The notes beneath the pieces were generated by a model. It was not told the DNA's origin and did no database searches. It worked only from the letters and a program-made list of their open reading frames with translations. This document shows positions 9,129 through 16,925 of a stretch of DNA of 64,000 nt, in pieces (position 1 is the first letter of the stretch; each line of letters opens with the position of its first letter). The DNA comes from Acidiphilium iwatense (GTDB taxonomy: Bacteria > Pseudomonadota > Alphaproteobacteria > Acetobacterales > Acetobacteraceae), in the NCBI RefSeq assembly GCF_021556475.1, contig NZ_JAKGBZ010000015.1, positions 1-64,000 on the forward strand. The letters are read 5' to 3'. Both the position numbers and the translations under genes were made by a program.

Positions 9129-10252
9129 TGTGCCGCCTCGATTGCCGCGCACACGGCATCTTCCATGAAATCGAAAGGATCGACCCCCAGCTCCCGCCGG
9201 ACCAGGGCAACGGCTTCGTCTTCGCCGGTGCCGTGAACCGAGAAAAACACCGGCACGTCCGGCTTGAGCCGGTTCCAGGCTTCGGCGACGCCGCGCGCCA
9301 TAACATCGGTCCGCGCGAAGGCACCGCAGAAATTGACGACGAGCGCCCGAACGCGCGGGTTTTTCAGCAACAGCGCAAGCGCCGGTTCGGCTTTCGTGTA
9401 GGCGTCGCCGCCGATTTCCAGAAAATTCGCCGGTCTGCCGCCATAATGCCGCACGACATCCATGGTGGTCATGGTCAGGCCGGCGCCGTTGGCCAGAATG
9501 CCGACCGATCCATCAAGTTCGATGTATTTGAGCCCGAGCGCCGCGCCTTCGGTTTCCAAAGATGTTGCCGGGTCCGCTTGCGCCACCGCGGCAAGCGATG
9601 TCTGCCGGAACGCAGCGGCATCGTCGAGGGTGAATTTACAATCGAGCGCCACCAGCTTCCCGTCATTCAACTGAGCCAGAGGATTGATCTCGATCAGTTC
9701 CGCATCCGTCTCGCGATAACGCCGATACAGCCTGACCAGAATATCGGCGATCGCAGGAGCGGCGTCGCCGAGTTCCAGGCCGTCGAGCATGGCGGTTGCA
9801 TCGGCGGTATCGAACCGATCGGGAGACGTGACCAGATGGCGCCTGATCGCGTCCGGCCGCGTCGCGGCAAGTTCCTCGATATCCATGCCGCCCTCGGCCG
9901 CGAACAGAACGAGCGATGCCCGTTCGCGCGGCGCATGCAGAATTGCGGCATAGAACTCGCGCGCAATGGGTGCACAGGTCTCGACCAGCACCGCCCCCAC
10001 GCGGTGGCCGGAAATCGCCATGCCGAGGATCGACTGCGCAACCTCTCTGGCCTGTGCGGGCGACTCCGCCACGCGAATGCCGCCTGCCTTGCCGCGCTTG
10101 CCTGTTGGCACCTGGGCCTTGATCACGCTCGGCCCGAGTCGCTCCACCGCAATCGCCGCTTCATCCGCATCCCGGCACAACACGCTATCGAGCAGCTTAA
10201 TTCCAGCGGGACCGAGAATGAGGGTTTTCGCATCATGTTCGAGGAGATTCAT
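9125..10252 (-). CDS. SucC-like beta subunit (ATP-grasp) of ADP-forming acyl-CoA ligase
   Basis: 375 residues from the ATG at 10252. The frame is open 25 codons further, but that extension would overlap the dehydrogenase gene, so the internal ATG 11 bases after that gene is preferred. An ATP-grasp domain (VIKAQVPTGKRGKAGG near residue 44; ELIEINPLA, metal-binding, near residue 190) precedes the CoA-ligase domain with GILANGAGLTMTTMD (near residue 250) and GGRPANFLEIGG, all typical of SucC. It forms the carboxylate-CoA ligase with the SucD-like partner. Specificity for sulfoacetate is inferred from the operon. Confidence 0.85.
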   Translation of the reverse strand: MNLLEHDAKTLILGPAGIKLLDSVLCRDADEAAIAVERLGPSVIKAQVPTGKRGKAGGIRVAESPAQAREVAQSILGMAISGHRVGAVLVETCAPIAREFYAAILHAPRERASLVLFAAEGGMDIEELAATRPDAIRRHLVTSPDRFDTADATAMLDGLELGDAAPAIADILVRLYRRYRETDAELIEINPLAQLNDGKLVALDCKFTLDDAAAFRQTSLAAVAQADPATSLETEGAALGLKYIELDGSVGILANGAGLTMTTMDVVRHYGGRPANFLEIGGDAYTKAEPALALLLKNPRVRALVVNFCGAFARTDVMARGVAEAWNRLKPDVPVFFSVHGTGEDEAVALVRRELGVDPFDFMEDAVCAAIEAAQ

Positions 10253-10262
10253 GATTGGAACC

Positions 10263-11687
10263 TCATCGCCCGTACCGTGCCCAATATTTGCCGAACAGAT
10301 CGGCCTCGGACGGTCTGTCCTCGGCAATCGGCGTAACCAGATGGGTGATATTCAGAAAATGGCGATAGTTCAGATTCTCGCTGATCGAATTCTTCTGCCA
10401 CGATCCGCACCCCATGCTGAGGGTGAAATTCAGCCCGCTGTCGAACCCGCCGCCATTACCGAAAGTATGCCCGAAATTGACCAGAACCCTTACCACATCA
10501 AGAGATTCGGCAAGCCGCGTTGCCCGTTTCAAGTCCTTGGTGTGAATGCCGCAGGAATGCCCGCGTCCCTGATAGTCGAGGATACGGCGGACGGTGCTCA
10601 TCGCCTGCCCGATATCACTCGCCCGATAAACCGCGAGGACGAGCGATAGTTTCTCGCCGGAAAACGGATGCTCCGGTCCCCATCCGGTTTCCTCGACCAT
10701 GAAAAACCGGGCCTGCCGCGCTTCCTCGGGAAGGTCGAATTCGCGTGCGAGAATTTCGGCATCGCGCGCGATCAACGAGCGATTGAGTTTGCCGTTCCGC
10801 CACAAAATCGATTGAATCCGGGCAGCTTCCTTCGTCGTACACAAATACCCCCCTGCGCGACGAAGCGCCGCCAGGGCCTGGTCATAAACCGCGTCCACGA
10901 TGATCAGGGCATTTTCCGACGAACAGGACGTGGAATTATCGAATGTCTTCGAAGCGGTGATCTTGCGGGCCGCATCGTCAAGATCGGCGGTCTCATCGAC
11001 AATGACCGGAACATTGCCCGCACCGACGCCGATCGCCGGCGTGCCGCTGCGATAGGCACGCCGGACATTGTCCTGAGAGCCGGTGACGACCACGAGGTCG
11101 GCCGCCTCCATCAGGGTCTGGGTCATCTGTTTGGAGGCCGGCGCCGGCAGCACCTGAACCAGGTCGGGCGGAGCACCGATCCGTGCCAGTTCGGCACGCA
11201 TGGCGGCGACCGTCTCCGTCGTCGTCACCAGCCCGGTCGGCGATGGCGCGATGATGATCGCGTTGCGGCCTTTGATCGCCATCATCGCCTTGTTCACCGC
11301 CGTCGCGGATGGATTGGTCGATGGAGTCACCGCGGCGACGACACCGATCGGCTTGGCGAACTTGACGATGCCGAGCGTCTTGTCCTCCTCGATCATGCCG
11401 ACCGATTTCGCCCGCAGCAGGTCGCGCAGCGTGCCGAACGTCTTGCGCTGGTTCTTGATGATCTTGTCGGCAACGTTGCCGATCCCGGTATCGCGTACCG
11501 CCAACTTGGCCAAGGTTTCGGCCCGATCCGGCCGATAGAGCGACCAGGCAACGGCGATGACGAACTCGTCGGTGCGATCCTGATCGGCGCCGGCGATCGC
11601 CGCCATCGCACGGCGTGCATTGGCGACCAAGTGTTCGACGAGCCCCGTCACGCCGTCTGTTTCGATATTCGCTGCAACTTGATCCAT
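10263..11687 (-). CDS. sauS: CoA-acylating aldehyde dehydrogenase, probable sulfoacetaldehyde dehydrogenase
   Basis: 474 residues of the acylating aldehyde dehydrogenase branch (EutE/AdhE N-domain/SauS). The catalytic cysteine is C255 in NSTSCSSENALI; the segment VTPSTNPSATAVNKAM (about residues 120-135) is characteristic of CoA-dependent enzymes. In context it would reduce sulfoacetyl-CoA to sulfoacetaldehyde with NAD(P)H, linking the CoA ligase to Xsc. Acetaldehyde dehydrogenase is an alternative activity of this fold, but no alcohol dehydrogenase or ethanolamine genes are nearby. The gene lies 31 bases after pta and 10 bases before the ligase beta subunit. Confidence 0.85.
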   Translation of the reverse strand: MDQVAANIETDGVTGLVEHLVANARRAMAAIAGADQDRTDEFVIAVAWSLYRPDRAETLAKLAVRDTGIGNVADKIIKNQRKTFGTLRDLLRAKSVGMIEEDKTLGIVKFAKPIGVVAAVTPSTNPSATAVNKAMMAIKGRNAIIIAPSPTGLVTTTETVAAMRAELARIGAPPDLVQVLPAPASKQMTQTLMEAADLVVVTGSQDNVRRAYRSGTPAIGVGAGNVPVIVDETADLDDAARKITASKTFDNSTSCSSENALIIVDAVYDQALAALRRAGGYLCTTKEAARIQSILWRNGKLNRSLIARDAEILAREFDLPEEARQARFFMVEETGWGPEHPFSGEKLSLVLAVYRASDIGQAMSTVRRILDYQGRGHSCGIHTKDLKRATRLAESLDVVRVLVNFGHTFGNGGGFDSGLNFTLSMGCGSWQKNSISENLNYRHFLNITHLVTPIAEDRPSEADLFGKYWARYGR

Positions 11688-11718
11688 TCCTTGCGTTTCC
11701 CCGGTCGTTGAATTCGCG

Positions 11719-12711
11719 TCAGGCAGGCGCGGGTGGCATGGCGGTAACGATGCGGGCCAGCGCGATCGAGGCGAGTTTCGCCTCCACCGGATCGGCCCGC
11801 GAGGTTAGAACGATCGGCACGGTCGCACCCAGAACGAGTCCCGCGGCCGTTGCATTCAGCAAATGAACCAGCGCCTTGAACAGCGCGTTGCCGGTCTCGA
11901 TATTTGGCACGACCAGAATATCCGCCCGCCCGGCAACCGCGTCGTGCTCCAGTCCCTTGAGCGAAGCGGATGCCGCCGACAGAGCGACATCGAGCGCAAG
12001 CGGCCCGGCAATGCTGCACCCCGAAGCCTCCGCCTCGTCGCGGAAGCTGGCGACGAAATCACCGGCCGCCACGGAGGACGGCATTGCCGGGTTGATCACC
12101 TCGCTCGCGGACAGCATCGCAATGCGCGGATGCGCGATGCCAAGGGCGCGGGCGACGCGAATCGCATGGCGGACGATCTGCACGGTCGTTTTGCGATCGG
12201 GTGCAACGTTGAGCGCCGCGTCGGTAATCAGCAAATCGCGCGCCCTGCCTGGCCAGCGCATGGCGAACACATGAGAGAGCCGGTCGCCACGCCGCAATCC
12301 CGTCACCGGATCGAGAACCGCGCGCATCAACGCGTCGGTATGCAAATGCCCCTTCATCAGGATTTGGGCGGTGCCTTCAGCGACCAGGGCAACCGCGATG
12401 CGGGCGGCCTCGGCCTCGTCCGCGGCCGGCACGATGCGGCAATTGGCAAGGGAAAGCCCGTGGCGCGGCATCGCCGTGGTAAGCCAGCCGGCATCGCCGA
12501 CCAGGATCGGCTCGATCAGATCGAACGCTGCCGCCCAGGCGACGCTTTGCAGCACGTGCTCGGCATGGGCGGCGGCAATCGCCATCGGGGCAGGCCCCAG
12601 CGTTTTGGCGTGCAGCAGAAGCGCCGGCGAACAGAGATATCCGCCCGCAAGGGGAACCGGCGGGGCATCGCCGGTTGGCGTGGAGAACGGTTCTGTCGAA
12701 TGCGAATCCAT
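11719..12711 (-). CDS. pta: Phosphate acetyltransferase
   Basis: 330 residues, the length of the short Pta form without a regulatory N-domain. Recognisable family segments include EPILVGDAGWL (about residue 67), ILMKGHLHTDALM (about residue 116), LITDAALNVAPD (about residue 159) and the C-terminal GLVLGATVPIVLTSRAD (about residue 290). It converts acetyl phosphate plus CoA into acetyl-CoA and phosphate. The gene directly follows xsc (23-base gap), and in sulfonate degraders pta often accompanies xsc because Xsc releases acetyl phosphate. Confidence 0.9.
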   Translation of the reverse strand: MDSHSTEPFSTPTGDAPPVPLAGGYLCSPALLLHAKTLGPAPMAIAAAHAEHVLQSVAWAAAFDLIEPILVGDAGWLTTAMPRHGLSLANCRIVPAADEAEAARIAVALVAEGTAQILMKGHLHTDALMRAVLDPVTGLRRGDRLSHVFAMRWPGRARDLLITDAALNVAPDRKTTVQIVRHAIRVARALGIAHPRIAMLSASEVINPAMPSSVAAGDFVASFRDEAEASGCSIAGPLALDVALSAASASLKGLEHDAVAGRADILVVPNIETGNALFKALVHLLNATAAGLVLGATVPIVLTSRADPVEAKLASIALARIVTAMPPAPA

Positions 12712-12734
12712 GCTCCGTATGCCCCGCCGCTCGG

Positions 12735-14486
12735 TCAGGCCACCGTGTATTCGGAGTATTTCTCAAGCATCCGCTTCGGCTTCGACAGCGCATCACGACG
12801 GAACGGATCGCCAAGCTCCTGCGTGACCATCATTTCCAGGATCGTCGTCTTGCCGTCGCGCTGCGCCCGGCAGGCCGCTTCCAGCGCACCGCCGACATCG
12901 GAAACCCGGTCGATCACCTGACCCTCGGCACCCATCGCGCGCGCGATCGCGGCGAAGCTCGGGTTCTTCAGATCGGTGCCGACGAAGCGGCACGCATAGA
13001 AATCGACCTGGTTCTTCTTCTCGGCACCCCATTGACCATTGTTGAAAACCACAGCGGTCACTGGCAGGTTTTCCCGCAAGGCGGTGAGAATTTCGCCGAA
13101 GCTCATGGTCCACGCGCCATCCCCGGCATAGGCGATCGCCGGGCGCTCCGGTGCGGCCGCCTTGGCGCCAATAGCAACCGGGAACGCATAGCCGCAATTG
13201 CCGAAGCTCATCGCCGCGAGCATGCTGCGCGGACGATCGAAGCGCAGATAGCTGTTCGAGACCGAGCAGATATTGCCGATATCGGTGGACACCATTGCAT
13301 CCTTCGGCATCGCATGTTCGAGTTCGCGCAGCATCTGGCGTGGATGCATCCGCGAACCATCGCTGCCGACATCGCGGCTGAAATCGTCGGTCTCCTGGGT
13401 CCAGCGCGTCAGTTCATCCTCCCAGGCCGCCTTCTCGTCACGAATCGTCGCGAGCCGCTGCTCACGCGACTTACTGCCGGCCAGAGACCGATTGCCAAGC
13501 GCCTCGGTCAGCGCTTCCGTGACCTCACCGGCATCACCGCACAGCCCGACCGAGATTTTCTTGACCAGGCCGAGCATTTTCGGATCGGCGTCGATCTGGA
13601 TGATCTTCGCGTTGCGCGGCCAGTAGTCGAGACCGTGTTGCGGCAACGTGCCGAACGGCCCGAGGCGGGTGCCGAGCGCCAGCACGACATCGGCGCGGGC
13701 GATCAGCTTCATCCCGGCTTTCGAGCCCTGATAGCCCAGCGAACCGGCCCAGAGCGGATGGCTCGCCGGGAAGCTGTCGTTATGCAGGTAGCTCGTCACC
13801 ACCGGCGCACCGAGCAGTTCGGCAAGTGCGATGCACGCTTCGGCACCATCCGCCGCGATCACACCACCGCCCGCGACGATAACCGGGAATTTCGCCTGCG
13901 CCAGCAACTCGGCTGCCTGCGTCAGGCTCGCCCGGCCGCCCGCGCCGCGCTCGATCCTGATCGGCTCGGGAATGTCGTAGTCGTGATTGGCATAAAAATA
14001 ATCGCGTGGGATGTTGAGCTGGGTCGGCCCAAGATCCAGCATCGCGCGATCGAAGCAGCGCGCGGTGATTTCCGCCATGCGGCGCGGATGATTCACATGG
14101 CCCTGGTATTTGGTGATTTTCGAGAACACCGGAAGCTGATCGGTTTCCTGAAAACCGCCAAGCCCCATCGACAGTGTTCCCGATTCCGGCGTGATCGCGA
14201 CCACCGGGCTATGCGCCCAGTAGGCGGCGGCGATGCCGGTCACGAAATTGGTGATGCCCGGCCCGTTCTGCCCGATGCACACGCCATGCTTGCCGCTGAT
14301 TCGCGCATAGCCATCGGCCATGTGCGCGGCACCTTGTTCATGAACCGTCGGCAGGAAGCGAATTCCAGCCGCGGGAAACAAGTCGAGTGCGTCCATGAAG
14401 GCCGACCCGACAATGCCGAATACATTTTTGACCCCCTGAGCAACCAGGGTTTCAACAAAAGCCTCGCTTGACGTCATTTCCGTCAT
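12735..14486 (-). CDS. xsc: Sulfoacetaldehyde acetyltransferase
   Basis: 583 residues, a thiamine-diphosphate enzyme of the acetolactate synthase superfamily. The N-terminal PYR domain has the catalytic glutamate region LPTVHEQGAAHMADGYAR (about residues 43-60) and IGQNGPGITN; the C-terminal PP domain has the metal/TPP motif AYAGDGAWTMSFGE (about residues 458-471) followed by NNGQWGAEKKNQVDFY, close to known Xsc proteins. Reaction: sulfoacetaldehyde + phosphate -> acetyl phosphate + sulfite, the desulfonation step shared by taurine, isethionate and sulfoacetate degradation. It is the first gene of the minus-strand operon, with GGAGAC as ribosome site. No sulfite oxidase or exporter gene is in the window. 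Confidence 0.93.
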   Translation of the reverse strand: MTEMTSSEAFVETLVAQGVKNVFGIVGSAFMDALDLFPAAGIRFLPTVHEQGAAHMADGYARISGKHGVCIGQNGPGITNFVTGIAAAYWAHSPVVAITPESGTLSMGLGGFQETDQLPVFSKITKYQGHVNHPRRMAEITARCFDRAMLDLGPTQLNIPRDYFYANHDYDIPEPIRIERGAGGRASLTQAAELLAQAKFPVIVAGGGVIAADGAEACIALAELLGAPVVTSYLHNDSFPASHPLWAGSLGYQGSKAGMKLIARADVVLALGTRLGPFGTLPQHGLDYWPRNAKIIQIDADPKMLGLVKKISVGLCGDAGEVTEALTEALGNRSLAGSKSREQRLATIRDEKAAWEDELTRWTQETDDFSRDVGSDGSRMHPRQMLRELEHAMPKDAMVSTDIGNICSVSNSYLRFDRPRSMLAAMSFGNCGYAFPVAIGAKAAAPERPAIAYAGDGAWTMSFGEILTALRENLPVTAVVFNNGQWGAEKKNQVDFYACRFVGTDLKNPSFAAIARAMGAEGQVIDRVSDVGGALEAACRAQRDGKTTILEMMVTQELGDPFRRDALSKPKRMLEKYSEYTVA

Positions 14487-14541
14487 TTGGTGTCTCCGTT
14501 AGTGCCGCCCATCCACTGGTCCGGCATCGATAAAGCCATGG

Positions 14542-15423
14542 TCAATCGAAGGTGAAACTTTCCCCTAGCGCCCGCGCCGCAACCAGCAACGCACCGCGAT
14601 GGCGATAGGCATCCGTGCTCGGCATCCGGGCGGCGGGCGCCTGAATGGCGATGCCCGCGGTGATTTCCCGTCGGGCGTTGAAGATCGGCGCCGCAAGACA
14701 GACCACGCCGAGCAGATATTCCTCGCGATCGACCGACAATCCTTCCCGGCGGATGCTGTCGATTTCCGCTTCAAGTCCCGAAAGCGTCGTGATCGTGTGG
14801 GGCGTGACGGGTTGCAGATCGAGCCGCGAAAGCATCGATGCGCGTTGGCGTTCGGGCAGGAAGGCGAGAAACAATTTGCCGATCGCCGTGCAATAGAGCG
14901 GCACGCGCGAGCCGATGTGGAAATGCAGGCGAAGCGGCCAATGCGTCGCTTCGACGCGATCGAAATAGACGATCTCGCTCCCCTCGAGCGTGCCGATATT
15001 GCAGGTCTCGCCAATCTCACTGACCAGCGCATTCAGAATCAGGCGACGGGGGCCATATTGCACCGAACTCCTCAGGATATCGAACGCGAAATCGGCAAGG
15101 CGCGGCCCGATCGCGATGCCTTTGGAACTGAACCGCCGATGCAGAAGGCCCTGAGCCTCGAACTGCTCGATCATGCGGTAGACCGTGGGTTTCGGAAGAT
15201 CGAGATGTTCGGCGATATCGGCCGGCGTCACCGGCCGCCCCGCGCGCACGACATATTCCAGCACCGCGAAGGACCGCTGAAAAACCCCGAGTTTTTCGGA
15301 AGATTCGACCTGATCGTCCTCCAGCATCGCACGCGCCGGAACGGCCGCTTCGGCCGGCTTCGGCTTGCGCTGTGTCTCGTCAGGCTTGATGGGGCTGATC
15401 ACTTTCGGCAATTTTCCATTCAT
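14542..15423 (-). CDS. IclR-family regulator (candidate IseR/SauR-type)
   Basis: 293 residues. After a Pro/Lys-rich N-terminal tail comes the IclR winged helix (about residues 48-110; VTPADIAEHLDLPKPTVYRM), then the effector-binding domain with GSRVPLYCTAIGKLFLAF (about residue 172) and REEYLLGVVCLAAPIF. The gene lies between xsc (same strand) and the divergent MHS transporter. IclR regulators accompany isethionate clusters (IseR) in proteobacteria. It probably binds the intergenic region 15424-15566, where an inverted repeat is visible. Confidence 0.88.
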   Translation of the reverse strand: MNGKLPKVISPIKPDETQRKPKPAEAAVPARAMLEDDQVESSEKLGVFQRSFAVLEYVVRAGRPVTPADIAEHLDLPKPTVYRMIEQFEAQGLLHRRFSSKGIAIGPRLADFAFDILRSSVQYGPRRLILNALVSEIGETCNIGTLEGSEIVYFDRVEATHWPLRLHFHIGSRVPLYCTAIGKLFLAFLPERQRASMLSRLDLQPVTPHTITTLSGLEAEIDSIRREGLSVDREEYLLGVVCLAAPIFNARREITAGIAIQAPAARMPSTDAYRHRGALLVAARALGESFTFD

Positions 15424-15488
15424 TGGTCATTTCCATCTTGAATAATGATACGAACTCCGATAGCTGTCAACTCGATTCCGCTGGTCGA

Positions 15489-15514
15489 GACAAATTTTAT
15501 CAGAAATCTTTGTC
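15489..15514. promoter_or_regulatory. Candidate IclR operator between divergent genes
   Basis: An imperfect inverted repeat GACAAA-N14-TTTGTC (arms 15489-15494 and 15509-15514) lies in the 143-base divergent intergenic region between the IclR gene and the transporter gene. The region is AT-richer than its surroundings, and the transporter's ribosome site AGGAGGA follows at 15556. Function as an operator is inferred from symmetry and position. Confidence 0.4.
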
Positions 15515-15566
15515 AAAGTCGGCGGCCGACCGAGCCAAGAGCAAAACCGAACTCAGGAGGAACATC

Positions 15567-16925
15567 ATGACGCAGGATTCGGCCATAGCCCACGAGGAAA
15601 CGCGGCTTCGGCGGATCGCGCTGGCCAGCGCGATCGGCACCACCATCGAATGGTATGATTTCTTCCTCTACGGCGTATTGGCGACCCTCGTGCTCAATCG
15701 CGTGTTCTTCCCAGGCTTCAGCCCGCTGCTCGGCACTCTGCTATCCTACACCACCTTCGCGATCGGCTTCGTCGCCCGCCCGGTGGGCGGCATTATTTTC
15801 GGCCATTTCGGCGACCGGATCGGCCGCAAGACGGTGCTGATCCTGACTCTGCTGATCATGGGAATTTCGACCTTCCTGATCGGCCTTTTGCCGGGCTATG
15901 CAACGCTCGGCGTCGCGGCGCCGATTTTGCTGCTGCTGCTGAGAATCATCCAGGGCATCGGCATCGGCGGCGAATGGGGTGGTGCCGTGGTTCTCGCCAT
16001 CGAGCACGCCCCGGCCGGCCGCCGCGGCTATTTCGGCGCCTACCCGCAAATCGGCGTGCCGGCAGGGCTGATGTCGAGTGCGGCGGTTGTGGCGATTCTC
16101 ACGCAATTGCCCGATGGGCAATTCATGCTGTGGGGTTGGCGCATCGCATTTCTGTTGAGTGCCCTTCTCGTCGCCGTCGGCCTGTTCATCCGGCTGAAAA
16201 TCATGGAGACGCCGGAATTCCTGGCGGTGCAGGCGACCAAAACGGAATCCCGCGTGCCGTTATTCGACATGTTCCGCTTCTATCCGCGCGCCATTCTGCT
16301 CACCCTCGGCGCACGCTATATCGAAGGTGCCTGCTTCAACATGTTCGGCGTCTTCATCATCTCCTATGCGGTCGGAACGCTGCATCTCTCGCGCGGGTTT
16401 ACCCTGGGCGGCGTCATCATCGCTTCGGCGGTAATGATCCCCTTCATCCTGATCTTCGGTGCCTTGGCCGACCGGATCGGCCTGAAGCGCATGTTCGGCA
16501 CCGGCGCCCTGATCGTCGCACTAACGTCGGTCGGCGCCTTCGCGGTCATGCAGACCTACGGCGCCGTCCATCCGATCCTGGTCTGGGTGTCGATCATCGT
16601 GCCGCTGTCGCTCGCCTACCCGATGGTCTACGGCCCGGAATCATCGCTGTTCGCAAGCCAGTTCGAAACCAGGGTGCGCTACACCGGCGTCTCCTTCGCA
16701 TACCAATTCTCCGGTATTTTCGCGAGCGGGTTGACGCCGATCGTCGCGACGCTTCTGCTCGCCGCCGATCACGGCAGACCCTGGTATATCGCATGGTATA
16801 TGGTCGCGGTCGGCCTGATCAGCTTCGTTTCGGTTACCGCGATGCGCATCCCGGAAACCGCGGCGGCGCATGAAGCGGCGTCTCCGATCATGCAGGCGGC
16901 AACTCAGGGGCTGGAGTCCAATTGA
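15567..16925 (+). CDS. MHS-type MFS transporter, candidate isethionate permease (IseU-like role)
   Basis: 452 residues from the ATG at 15567, chosen because AGGAGG lies 6 bases upstream. The signature TTIEWYDFFLYG near residue 25 is diagnostic of the metabolite:H+ symporter (MHS) group, and the loop 2-3 motif GGIIFGHFGDRIGRKTVL follows. Twelve membrane segments are expected. It imports a small organic acid with protons. Its stop overlaps the start of the GMC flavoprotein gene (TGATG), so the two are coupled. An IclR regulator + MHS carrier + GMC dehydrogenase is the gene set reported for isethionate use. Confidence 0.85.
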   Translation: MTQDSAIAHEETRLRRIALASAIGTTIEWYDFFLYGVLATLVLNRVFFPGFSPLLGTLLSYTTFAIGFVARPVGGIIFGHFGDRIGRKTVLILTLLIMGISTFLIGLLPGYATLGVAAPILLLLLRIIQGIGIGGEWGGAVVLAIEHAPAGRRGYFGAYPQIGVPAGLMSSAAVVAILTQLPDGQFMLWGWRIAFLLSALLVAVGLFIRLKIMETPEFLAVQATKTESRVPLFDMFRFYPRAILLTLGARYIEGACFNMFGVFIISYAVGTLHLSRGFTLGGVIIASAVMIPFILIFGALADRIGLKRMFGTGALIVALTSVGAFAVMQTYGAVHPILVWVSIIVPLSLAYPMVYGPESSLFASQFETRVRYTGVSFAYQFSGIFASGLTPIVATLLLAADHGRPWYIAWYMVAVGLISFVSVTAMRIPETAAAHEAASPIMQAATQGLESN

